NCBI GenBank assembly: GCA_944320795.1
Contig: CALUIU010000024.1
Location: forward strand, 1 to 47,525
Origin: Candidatus Paraprevotella stercoravium
Lineage (GTDB): Bacteria > Bacteroidota > Bacteroidia > Bacteroidales > Bacteroidaceae
DNA length: 47,525 bases
Direction of reading: 5' to 3'
Every line of letters begins with the position of its first letter. Positions within the stretch are counted from its first letter, which is position 1. Shown in pieces: positions 9,604 through 16,750 of the stretch. The notes under the pieces were generated by a model, which saw only the letters and a program-made list of their open reading frames with translations, was not told where the DNA came from and searched no databases. The position numbers and the translations under genes were made by a program.

Positions 9604-9669
9604 TAAGATACATTGTTGTACATTATGATTGTATTATTGCTTCCTGTTTTAGTATTTTCTACCTGTTAA

Positions 9670-9765
9670 AGCCTTATCAAAGTGGTATTAGAGAAAGGCA
9701 TATTGGTATCTGATATATCTGGTAACTTTCCGAAATTTGCATTTATAAAAATGGAAAGGCCATGA
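9670..9765 (+). pseudogene. Possible 3' remnant of a gene upstream of the radical SAM pair
   Basis: After a stop at 9667 an open frame reads to a TGA at 9763-9765, which overlaps the next gene's ATG in an ATGA arrangement. The 31 residues end in GNFPKFAFIKMERP and look protein-like. There is no suitable upstream ATG and the frame is closed further upstream, so it would be a truncated gene end or chance. No family was recognised. Confidence 0.25.
9703..9730 (+). promoter_or_regulatory. Possible promoter of the radical SAM pair
   Basis: TTG at 9703-9705 and TAACTTTC at 9723-9730 (seven of eight to TAnnTTTG), 17 nt apart, lie 31 nt before the ATG at 9762. Confidence 0.35.
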
Positions 9766-10439
9766 CGGTATGCATCAAATCCCTTATTAAAAATATGAAT
9801 CTTGTAATCGGATGTACAATCGGATGCAACTATTGCTATGCAAGAAATAACTGCAATCGGTTTCACATGACGGACAACTTCTCTGTTCCTGAATATATGA
9901 GCCGGAAGTTGCGTCTTATTGATAATCCTACGTCACATGTCTGGCTGCTCACAGGAATGAGTGATTTCTCAGATTGGAAACCTGCTTGGACGGAAGAAAT
10001 ATTCAGTCGTATAGCTATGAATCCGCAACACGCATATATTTTTCTGACCAAACGTCCTGAACGAATCGACTTTCAGACAGATGATGACAATGTGTGGATG
10101 GGAGTTACCGTGACCAGAGCTTCCGAAAAGAAACGGTTAAGTGATTTGAAGGAACATATTCGTGCAAGACATTACCATGCTACTTTTGAACCTCTCTTTG
10201 AAGATGTAGGTGAGATTGATCTGAATGGATTTGACTGGATGGTAATAGGTACGGAAACAGGTAAAAGAAAAGGAAAAATAAACGCAAGGCCTGAATGGGT
10301 GCTCCATTTGGTAGAACAAGCGAAAAAGAATCACATTCCGGTATTTATGAAAGAAGACCTTCTGCCGATTATGGGAGAAGAACGGATGATTCAGGAATTA
10401 CCGGAACAGTTTACAGAAAAAATATGGAAAAAGAAATAA
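9762..10439 (+). CDS. DUF5131-like radical SAM protein (mobile pair member A)
   Basis: This is a 225-residue protein with a radical SAM cluster motif near the N-terminus, CTIGCNYCYAR (CxxxCxxC), followed by WLLTGMSDFSDW, FLTKRPERI and GVTVTRASE. These resemble the Gp37/Gp68 (DUF5131) family found in phages and mobile elements. The reaction is unknown. It overlaps the next radical SAM gene by 16 nt, so the two are translationally coupled. The arrangement matches what genome annotation calls the radical SAM mobile pair. An internal ATG at 9795 (MNLVIGC) is an alternative start. The gene is more AT-rich than its flanks, which fits acquisition by transfer, but no integrase or insertion sequence was seen next to it. 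Confidence 0.75.
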   Translation: MTVCIKSLIKNMNLVIGCTIGCNYCYARNNCNRFHMTDNFSVPEYMSRKLRLIDNPTSHVWLLTGMSDFSDWKPAWTEEIFSRIAMNPQHAYIFLTKRPERIDFQTDDDNVWMGVTVTRASEKKRLSDLKEHIRARHYHATFEPLFEDVGEIDLNGFDWMVIGTETGKRKGKINARPEWVLHLVEQAKKNHIPVFMKEDLLPIMGEERMIQELPEQFTEKIWKKK

Positions 10440-11299
10440 TCAGAGATATAGATGTACAGAGTGTGATGACCAAATCATCCTTGCCGGTAGGCGGTTTCTC
10501 GGTCAATCCTTACGTAGGCTGTCCGCATGCCTGCAAGTACTGTTATGCTTCGTTTATGAAACGGTTTACGGGGCATACAGAGCCTTGGGGCATGTTTCTC
10601 GATGTAAAGCATTGGAAACCTATGGATAATCCGCATAAGTATGACGGGCAGCGGATTGTTATTGGTTCTGTAACAGATGCATACAATCCTTATGAGGAAA
10701 AATTCTGCCGAACGCGCAAGCTGTTGGAAGAGCTTAAGGGCACTGATGCTGAAATCATGATTTGCACCAAATCCGATCTGGTACTGCGTGATCTGGACCT
10801 GCTGAAAAACTTCCGCAAGGTAACAGTCTCCTGGTCTGTAAACACTCTTGACGAACAGTTCAGATGTGATATGGATCGTGCCGTAAGTATTGAACGCAGG
10901 CTTGAAGCCATGAAACAGGTCTATAATTCCGGCATACGCACCGTTTGTTTTATTTCGCCGATTTTTCCGGGGATCACCGATGTAAAAGCTATCATTGATC
11001 GGGTAAAGGATTTTGCAGATCTGATATGGCTGGAAAACCTGAATCTTCGTGGGCAGTTCAAGAGAGATATCATGAATTATATACAGGAAAAACATCCGGA
11101 ACTGATAACCTTGTACCAAGAAATCTATAACAGAAGAAAACAAGATTACTGGCAGGCTTTAGAGCAGGAAATTTCTGCATTTGCCCAAGCCGAAGGTTTT
11201 CCATATCGGGTAAATGATTTGCCTTATGGGCGTTCCCTGAAAGGGAAACCTGTTCTGGTCAACTATTTCTATCATGAAAAAATAAGACTGAAAAAATAG
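10424..11299 (+). CDS. SPL-type radical SAM protein (mobile pair member B)
   Basis: This is a 291-residue protein. It opens with a segment containing GGFSVNPYVGCPHACKYCYA, whose CxxxCxxC binds the 4Fe-4S cluster. The pattern resembles the spore photoproduct lyase-like branch of radical SAM enzymes. Further family-like features are GSVTDAYNPYEEK, the ICTKSDLVLRDLDLL stretch and VSWSVNTLDE. The start is taken as the ATG at 10424, giving a 16-nt overlap with the upstream radical SAM gene; a longer frame from 10295 would lie inside that gene. No substrate is evident. Its stop at 11299 is only 2 nt from the stop of the opposing AraC-type regulator. Confidence 0.8.
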   Translation: MEKEIIRDIDVQSVMTKSSLPVGGFSVNPYVGCPHACKYCYASFMKRFTGHTEPWGMFLDVKHWKPMDNPHKYDGQRIVIGSVTDAYNPYEEKFCRTRKLLEELKGTDAEIMICTKSDLVLRDLDLLKNFRKVTVSWSVNTLDEQFRCDMDRAVSIERRLEAMKQVYNSGIRTVCFISPIFPGITDVKAIIDRVKDFADLIWLENLNLRGQFKRDIMNYIQEKHPELITLYQEIYNRRKQDYWQALEQEISAFAQAEGFPYRVNDLPYGRSLKGKPVLVNYFYHEKIRLKK

Positions 11300-11301
11300 G
11301 C

Positions 11302-12210
11302 TTACTTGATGGAACTGATAAATTCGCTGATAGTCTGTCCTGTCATTTGTTTGAAGAAGCGCATCAGATGATTAGCTTCAGAGAAATGTAAACGATATGC
11401 AATCTCTTTTACAGTCAATCCGGAAAACAGAAGATCACTTTTTACTTCTTGCAACAGACGTTGTTTCAGCAAATGAACGGCAGACAGCCCAAATTCACGC
11501 ATAACCGCCTTGTTTAGCGATATCCTGCTGATATTCATCATTTCAGCATAATCGCTTACATGTGTTTTTTCTGCAATATGCTTTTCAAGCAATTCCTTGT
11601 ACTGATAGGCATAATTGTTCAGAGGAGGGGTGAAAGGAAGATTGAAGAGTTTTGCATAAAATCTGTTCAGCACCAACAAAAACTGATACAAACAGGCAAC
11701 AATCATATGATAGCTGTCTGCAATAGGTTTGCGCAATTCTTTCTTCATCTGTTTTAGCAGATGAAAAAATGGACGCATATCTTCTGCATTCATATCAAAA
11801 GAAGTGGGATAATTATGCTGATAACAATACTGCAGTCTGTACATGAAGTATTTGTCAGAAAGAAAGTTGTTGATAAACTCTTCCTGAAAGATAAGAAAGG
11901 TATAGTCCAGTTTTTCCAGATCTACGTGCCATTCCTGTAACTGGAATGGAGATACGACAAGAACCATATTGGGGTGCAGCTCAATTCTTTTGCCGGCTAA
12001 CAGCATATAGCCTTCGGCCTGACGAAAAAAATAGAACTCGAAGAAATCGGTTTTATATTGCTTCTTGATATTGAACCAGCCTGCTTTTTCTGTACTGTCG
12101 GCAGTATTCAGCAGGAAATCTACACCGCAAGAACTTTTGGAATATTTCAATATAGAAATATGTTTTCCGCTTCCATCAGGAAATATTTTCTCTATGTTTT
12201 TATCTTTCAT
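11302..12210 (-). CDS. AraC family transcriptional regulator
   Basis: This is a 302-residue regulator. The N-terminal half (residues about 20-190) is a cupin-like sensing region. The C-terminal 90 residues carry two helix-turn-helix units: VSDYAEMMNISRISLNKAVMREFG, then VKEIAYRLHFSEANHLMRFFKQMTGQTISEF. The start is placed at the ATG at 12210 (MKDKNIEKIF). A frame opening at 12261 would place its start at the predicted -7 box (12251-12258). It is convergent with the radical SAM pair, and the two stop codons are separated by 2 nt. The placement suggests, but does not show, a link to that pair. The ligand is unknown. Confidence 0.88.
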   Translation of the reverse strand: MKDKNIEKIFPDGSGKHISILKYSKSSCGVDFLLNTADSTEKAGWFNIKKQYKTDFFEFYFFRQAEGYMLLAGKRIELHPNMVLVVSPFQLQEWHVDLEKLDYTFLIFQEEFINNFLSDKYFMYRLQYCYQHNYPTSFDMNAEDMRPFFHLLKQMKKELRKPIADSYHMIVACLYQFLLVLNRFYAKLFNLPFTPPLNNYAYQYKELLEKHIAEKTHVSDYAEMMNISRISLNKAVMREFGLSAVHLLKQRLLQEVKSDLLFSGLTVKEIAYRLHFSEANHLMRFFKQMTGQTISEFISSIK

Positions 12211-12250
12211 CCGCGCAATTTGTATAGCTCTGTTTCTGCTGAGCGTACTA

Positions 12251-12258
12251 CAAAGATA
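12251..12258 (-). promoter_or_regulatory. -7 box of the AraC-type regulator
   Basis: TATCTTTG on the minus strand lies 41 nt upstream of the start at 12210. The -33 element is weak, with no clean TTG. Confidence 0.5.
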
Positions 12259-12432
12259 CAAAATGTGAATGAAACCATCGTAAAGAATCAGTATATCTGT
12301 CGTTTGTATTAGTCAAAATGAAATGGATATGGCTATTCATAACTGGAACTTGATTATGAAATTATTTATGCTTATTGGGGGCAGTGTCCAAGATTACCAA
12401 TCTGGATGAACTGTTCGATTTCGAATAAAAGT

Positions 12433-12463
12433 CAGCCCGCTACCGGAATCCGGGAGCGGGCTG
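12433..12463 (-). terminator. Terminator of the M60-like peptidase gene
   Basis: A strong two-part hairpin lies 14 nt past the stop of the minus-strand gene: a 9-bp outer stem (CAGCCCGCT / AGCGGGCTG) and a 4-bp inner CCGG/CCGG stem. On the minus strand it is followed by ACTTTTATT. Confidence 0.8.
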
Positions 12464-12476
12464 TTGCTTACTCTGT

Positions 12477-14009
12477 TCAGTCTGTCAGCAGAGTGATATC
12501 CTTGGCCGGTTTCTGGTATTTCTTTCCGGCGATGTAGTCTTTGGTGTCCTGTACCATCTTGTCGGTAACCTCAAAATGATAGTTGGCATAATCATTGATG
12601 TCATAAGTTCCGGTCACGAAGAATCCCCATTTCTCGAAGAAGTCGGTCAGGTCTGTCTGGAGCAGGTCGCACGAAACCTTGATGAACTCATACATATTAT
12701 TGATGGAAGCATTACGCTTGCCCTTGTCCGGATTGTTGCGCATATGTTCCATCAGGTCGGCATAGAAGTCCGGATAACCTTTCTCTTCGGCATACAGATA
12801 CAGTTGCCAGAAAGGAACCAGTTTCTCAAACGGACCGCCAGCGTTCAGAATAAACGGCTTCTTTTCGGCATCGATGAAAATCTCGCGTGCCTTTTCGTAG
12901 TTCTTGCTCTTGCTCAGTCGGCTGGGTTGTCCGGCCTTGCGGGCCACATACATGGTGAAGAGATTGTTGCTCACCTCGGTCATACCTCCCCAAGTCAGCT
13001 GCGGACTCATCTGCATCACATGACCGATTTCGTGATTCACGCCCCAGTCGCTGTAAATATTCGGGCCGAGGGCAGATTTCATGGTACCCTCATTGCCGAG
13101 GAAAGCCACTCCGTCGCCGTCGCGGAACATGAAGTAATTGAAGTTCACGCGCGCCAGAATGCGTTTCGGTGGGATACGGTTGTATTTGATGGCTCCGTTG
13201 AATGTGTACTGCTGCTCCATAATCTTGTCGTAGGCCTGAGCCAGTTCCTTTCCTTCCTCATAGCGGAACTTTTTCAGGAACTCCACCGGATAAGCCAGCT
13301 GCATGTAGCGTGTCTTGACATCCATAATCGGACTCACGGCCTCGTCCAGCAGGCGTTTCCAGTCCTCATTGGTCTGCTTTTCGGCATCAAAATATCCGTT
13401 GACCTTTCCGGTTACGAAATGGATGGTGATGGCCGGTGCGGTTTCCGGATCATCCGCAAAATAGTCGATATATACATTTCCCGCTTTCTCCACATTGATT
13501 ACGTTCACTCCCTCGTGCAGGCGGTATTCCTGTTTCTTCAGTCCCCAGCCTTGGGGATCTTCTGTTGGTTTGAAACCCGGAGTAGGCTGACGCATCCAGT
13601 CCGCAATGAGCAGACTCACCTTGCGTCCGTGCAGGTCGCCCACCAGCACCACATTCTCACCTTTCTCCAGATACACGCCGGTGATGTTCTCGTAGCGGCT
13701 GTATCCGTTGTAAAGCTTCAGCTTCTCTTCCAGAATCTTGTTCGATGGGATGGGAGCATAGCTGCCCAGCAGGTATTGTGACTCATACGTGCCGTTCTTT
13801 AGTTGCTCGGCCAGTTGGCGCATCAGCGGACTGTGAAAGAGTTTCAGCTGTTTGTTCTTGAAACCGTCAGCCAGTTGTGATGCGGTCCAGTCCTTGAAGT
13901 ATTCCAGATCCTTGGTAATGGCTTGGGTTGAATAAGAAGGTGATTGTCCGAATGAGTTGGTGGCGATGCAGCAAAGTGCTGCCACGGTCCATGTTTTCAG
14001 TGTTTTCAT
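12477..14009 (-). CDS. M60-like (enhancin-type) zinc metallopeptidase, exported
   Basis: This is a 510-residue exported protein with a signal peptide (MKTLKTWTVAALCCIATNSFGQ). The zinc-binding motif HEIGH is at residues 326-330. A Glu in GGMTEVSNN, 15 residues further at 345, fits the M60 pattern HExxHx(8,24)E. A beta-rich N-terminal region including ITGVYLEKGENVVL and HEGVNVINVEKAGNVYIDY matches the fold that precedes M60 catalytic domains. In gut Bacteroidales this family is associated with cleavage of mucin or other glycoproteins; that activity is inferred from the family. No carbohydrate-binding module or lipobox is seen. The start at 14009 is set by the signal peptide and a -33/-7 promoter just upstream; a frame opening at 14129 is rejected. 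It is probably a single-gene transcript. Confidence 0.85.
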   Translation of the reverse strand: MKTLKTWTVAALCCIATNSFGQSPSYSTQAITKDLEYFKDWTASQLADGFKNKQLKLFHSPLMRQLAEQLKNGTYESQYLLGSYAPIPSNKILEEKLKLYNGYSRYENITGVYLEKGENVVLVGDLHGRKVSLLIADWMRQPTPGFKPTEDPQGWGLKKQEYRLHEGVNVINVEKAGNVYIDYFADDPETAPAITIHFVTGKVNGYFDAEKQTNEDWKRLLDEAVSPIMDVKTRYMQLAYPVEFLKKFRYEEGKELAQAYDKIMEQQYTFNGAIKYNRIPPKRILARVNFNYFMFRDGDGVAFLGNEGTMKSALGPNIYSDWGVNHEIGHVMQMSPQLTWGGMTEVSNNLFTMYVARKAGQPSRLSKSKNYEKAREIFIDAEKKPFILNAGGPFEKLVPFWQLYLYAEEKGYPDFYADLMEHMRNNPDKGKRNASINNMYEFIKVSCDLLQTDLTDFFEKWGFFVTGTYDINDYANYHFEVTDKMVQDTKDYIAGKKYQKPAKDITLLTD

Positions 14010-14045
14010 AATGGTTAGGATTTTGATTATTTGATCAAGTATACA

Positions 14046-14074
14046 CAAAGATATGCCAATTTGTTTCCGATCAA
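14046..14074 (-). promoter_or_regulatory. Promoter of the M60-like peptidase gene
   Basis: On the minus strand TTG (14072-14074) and TATCTTTG (14046-14053) are separated by 18 nt. This is a good Bacteroides promoter 36 nt before the start at 14009. Confidence 0.65.
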
Positions 14075-14094
14075 TAGAAAAATGAGTTAAAAAA

Positions 14095-14532
14095 CTACAA
14101 TATGTATTTGTTGAAAAATGCAATGGCATCTGTCATAATATCCTGATGGTCGAAAGCCAGATCAGGCAGGGAGGACAGCGGGAACCATGCGGCTTTTGCG
14201 GCGTCATCCATTCCCGATACGGCTGTGGGGGCATCCACAATGGCCAGATAAGCGATGGAGACGGTCCGTCCTCGAGGGTCACGGTCCACCTTTGAGTAGG
14301 CTCCGATCTGTTGGATCCGGGTTACGGTGAGCCCGGTTTCTTCTTTCAATTCCCGGACCGCACATTCTTCGGCCGTTTCTTCCATATTCATGAAACCTCC
14401 CGGAAAAGCCCAACAGCCTTTGTAGGGTTCGTTTCCCCGTTGGATCAGCAGGACTTTCGGTTCCTCTTCTTGGGTAAAGACCACGCAGTCCGTGGTGACT
14501 GCCGGTCTTGGGTATTTATAGGTGTAGCTCAT
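14095..14532 (-). CDS. Nudix hydrolase
   Basis: This is a 145-residue cytoplasmic enzyme with a complete Nudix box starting in GGFMNMEETAEECAVRELKE and ending ETGL at residues about 50-73. This is the GX5EX7REUXEEXGU pattern that binds divalent metal for hydrolysis of nucleoside diphosphate derivatives. The preceding LIQRGNEPYKGCWAFPGG is typical of ADP-ribose or NAD-type members, but the substrate cannot be assigned. The ATG at 14532 is chosen because the -7 box TATTTTTG lies at 14579-14586; a frame from 14589 would start beyond it. The gene is divergent from the restriction-modification operon. Confidence 0.92.
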   Translation of the reverse strand: MSYTYKYPRPAVTTDCVVFTQEEEPKVLLIQRGNEPYKGCWAFPGGFMNMEETAEECAVRELKEETGLTVTRIQQIGAYSKVDRDPRGRTVSIAYLAIVDAPTAVSGMDDAAKAAWFPLSSLPDLAFDHQDIMTDAIAFFNKYIL

Positions 14533-14578
14533 AAGATGCTGATTTAAATAACTCGTGTATAATCTGTCCTTGTATCTG

Positions 14579-14606
14579 CAAAAATACAAAAATCATATGA
14601 ATCCAA
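14579..14606 (-). promoter_or_regulatory. Promoter of the Nudix gene
   Basis: Minus strand: TTG (14604-14606), 17 nt, TATTTTTG (14579-14586), followed by a leader of about 40 nt to the ATG at 14532. Confidence 0.5.
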
Positions 14607-14660
14607 GAAAGTCCTTGAATTTTTAGAACAAGAATGCACATCTGCTGCACAATAAATTCG

Positions 14661-14668
14661 TATCTTTG
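14661..14668 (+). promoter_or_regulatory. -7 box of the type I restriction-modification operon
   Basis: TATCTTTG, a perfect TAnnTTTG box, lies 30 nt before the hsdM ATG at 14699. It overlaps a TTG at 14666 that could otherwise be mistaken for the start codon. No good -33 element is seen. Confidence 0.6.
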
Positions 14669-14698
14669 AAAAGAAATCAAAAAAAATCAGACGTTATT

Positions 14699-16702
14699 AT
14701 GAGTGGAGAAGACTTACAGAGACAGACCTCTGTCAATATACAGGAGAAGGCAAACCTGATCTGGGCTATTGCCGATAAACTGGTGGGCTTATACAAGCCG
14801 CACGAATACGGAAAGGTGATTCTGCCCATGTGTGTCATCAAGCGTTTTGAAGATACTTTGGCACCGACCAAGGAAGCCGTCATCAAGATGAACGAGGATC
14901 TTGACGCGAAAGGAATAGCCGTAAAGAAAGGTTTTCTTGAAGCGGCGGCCAAACAGAAATTCTATAACACCAGCAAGTTCACTTTTGACATATTGCTTGC
15001 CGACGCCGACAATATCAAAGACAATTTCGAGAATTATCTGAATCACTTTTCCGAGAATGTGATTGATATCATCAACCGTATGGACTTCTATAACGAGATC
15101 AAGAAGATGGACGACAACAACCGTCTTTATCTCGTCATCAAGGAGTTCTGTTCTGCCAAGGCCTATCTGGGAGCCGATGTGGTTTCGGCAGTGGATATGG
15201 GATATATCTTTGAAGAGCTGGTGCGTAAATTTTCGGAATCATACAATGACCAGGCGGGAGCGCACTTTACGGCACGCGACATTATCTATCTGATGAGCGA
15301 ACTGCTGGTGGGCGACCGAGAACAGGAAATGGAGGACGAAGGCATTGTCGCTTCCATCTATGATATGGCCATGGGAACCAGCCAGATGCTTGCCTGTCTG
15401 GATGAGCGGTTCCGCAAGATAGATCCCGAGGCCGAAATCACCTGTTATGGTCAGGAACTCAATCCGCAGACCTATGGTATTGCCAAGGCCGATATGCTGA
15501 TCAAGGGAGGCAATGCCGACAACATGCGTCTGGGCGATACATTGGGCGACGACCAGTTCAAAGGCTATCAGTTTGACTATATCATATCCAACCCACCTTT
15601 CGGTATTGACTGGCAGGCATCGGAGAAACGTGTCAAGGAAGAGAACGAACTGGGCGAGGCCGGACGCTTTGCGCCGGGACTTCCGGCCAAGGGCGACGGG
15701 CAGATGCTGTTTCTGCTCAATGGAGTGGCCAAGCTGAAAGACGACGGCCGCATGGCCATTATCCAGAACGGTTCGCCTCTGTTTAAGGGAGATGCCGGAA
15801 GCGGCGAAAGCGAGATCCGCGGCTATCTTTTGGAACATGACTGGCTGGAGGCCATTATCCAGCTGCCCAACGATCTGTTTTATAATACCGGTATTGCCAC
15901 CTATATTTGGGTCATTTCCAAAAACAAGTCAGATCAGCGTGCCGGTAAGGTACAGCTGATTGATGCGAGCAAGTGTTTTGAGAAACTGCGCAAGCCGCTT
16001 GGCAACAAGCGTGTGGAGATTACCACCGCTTGCCGTGAACTGATCATGCAGGCTTATCACGATTTTACCGACTGGGAATACAGTTCCGAGGACAATCCGG
16101 AACTGAAGGTGGAAAGCAAGATAAAGGGTGTGGAGGACTTCAAGTTCACGAAACTCATCATCAACCGTCCTTTGCGTCTGGAATACAAGGATATTCATTT
16201 TGATGAGGCTACGGCCGACAATTATAAGGAAGCGGACAGAGCTTTGCTGGAGGAGGTGGCCGCCTACTGCGAGAGCCACATGTCCGGTCAAGCCGGAATT
16301 TCGGATCACACCTTCTTTCTGGAACTGAAGAAAGCCAAGATAAAAGTACCGCAGGGCAAGGTGGCTCTGTTGAGAAACTGTTTCGGTAAGCGCAACCCGG
16401 ATATGCCAGAAGCGTACGTAAAGCCTGCTGATGCCCATAGCGGATTCGCGCCCGACCCGGAACTGAAGGACAGCGAGATTATCCCGTGGAAAGAGGACAT
16501 CGCGGAATATCTGGACAAGAATGTACGTCCGTATGCTCCCGATTTCTGGTACAATGAATCCGAAAGCAAGATCGGTTACGAAATACCGTTTACCCGTGAG
16601 TTCTATAAATACACGCCGCTTACGGCAAGTTCTGTGATCTTCGATGAACTGAAAAAACTGGAGGAGCGAGAATCGGAACTGATGTCCAGGATATTAGGAT
16701 AA
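14699..16702 (+). CDS. hsdM: Type I restriction-modification DNA methyltransferase subunit HsdM
   Basis: This is a 667-residue N6-adenine methyltransferase subunit. Together with HsdS it methylates the host recognition sequence, and it is also part of the restriction complex. The N-terminal HsdM_N helical region (residues about 10-180) begins with IWAIADKLVG. Catalytic motif IV NPPF is at about 298-301 in SNPPFGIDW. The AdoMet-binding motif I region reads DMAMGTSQML at 222-231, where most HsdM proteins have DPxxGTGG. The C-terminal extension with KIGYEIPFTREFYKY is common in type I M subunits of this length. The ATG at 14699 is preferred over a TTG at 14666. It is the first gene of an operon that ends with hsdR. 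Confidence 0.95.
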   Translation: MSGEDLQRQTSVNIQEKANLIWAIADKLVGLYKPHEYGKVILPMCVIKRFEDTLAPTKEAVIKMNEDLDAKGIAVKKGFLEAAAKQKFYNTSKFTFDILLADADNIKDNFENYLNHFSENVIDIINRMDFYNEIKKMDDNNRLYLVIKEFCSAKAYLGADVVSAVDMGYIFEELVRKFSESYNDQAGAHFTARDIIYLMSELLVGDREQEMEDEGIVASIYDMAMGTSQMLACLDERFRKIDPEAEITCYGQELNPQTYGIAKADMLIKGGNADNMRLGDTLGDDQFKGYQFDYIISNPPFGIDWQASEKRVKEENELGEAGRFAPGLPAKGDGQMLFLLNGVAKLKDDGRMAIIQNGSPLFKGDAGSGESEIRGYLLEHDWLEAIIQLPNDLFYNTGIATYIWVISKNKSDQRAGKVQLIDASKCFEKLRKPLGNKRVEITTACRELIMQAYHDFTDWEYSSEDNPELKVESKIKGVEDFKFTKLIINRPLRLEYKDIHFDEATADNYKEADRALLEEVAAYCESHMSGQAGISDHTFFLELKKAKIKVPQGKVALLRNCFGKRNPDMPEAYVKPADAHSGFAPDPELKDSEIIPWKEDIAEYLDKNVRPYAPDFWYNESESKIGYEIPFTREFYKYTPLTASSVIFDELKKLEERESELMSRILG

Positions 16703-16750
16703 TCAGGTATTATATGGAAATAGATTAAAAACAGATTAGCCATTACACTT

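Noticed and set aside
9625-9669. Fourteen-codon frame MIVLLLPVLVFSTC resembling a lipoprotein signal
   Set aside because: The frame ends right after the Cys and no downstream frame continues it, so a chance hydrophobic stretch is the simplest explanation.
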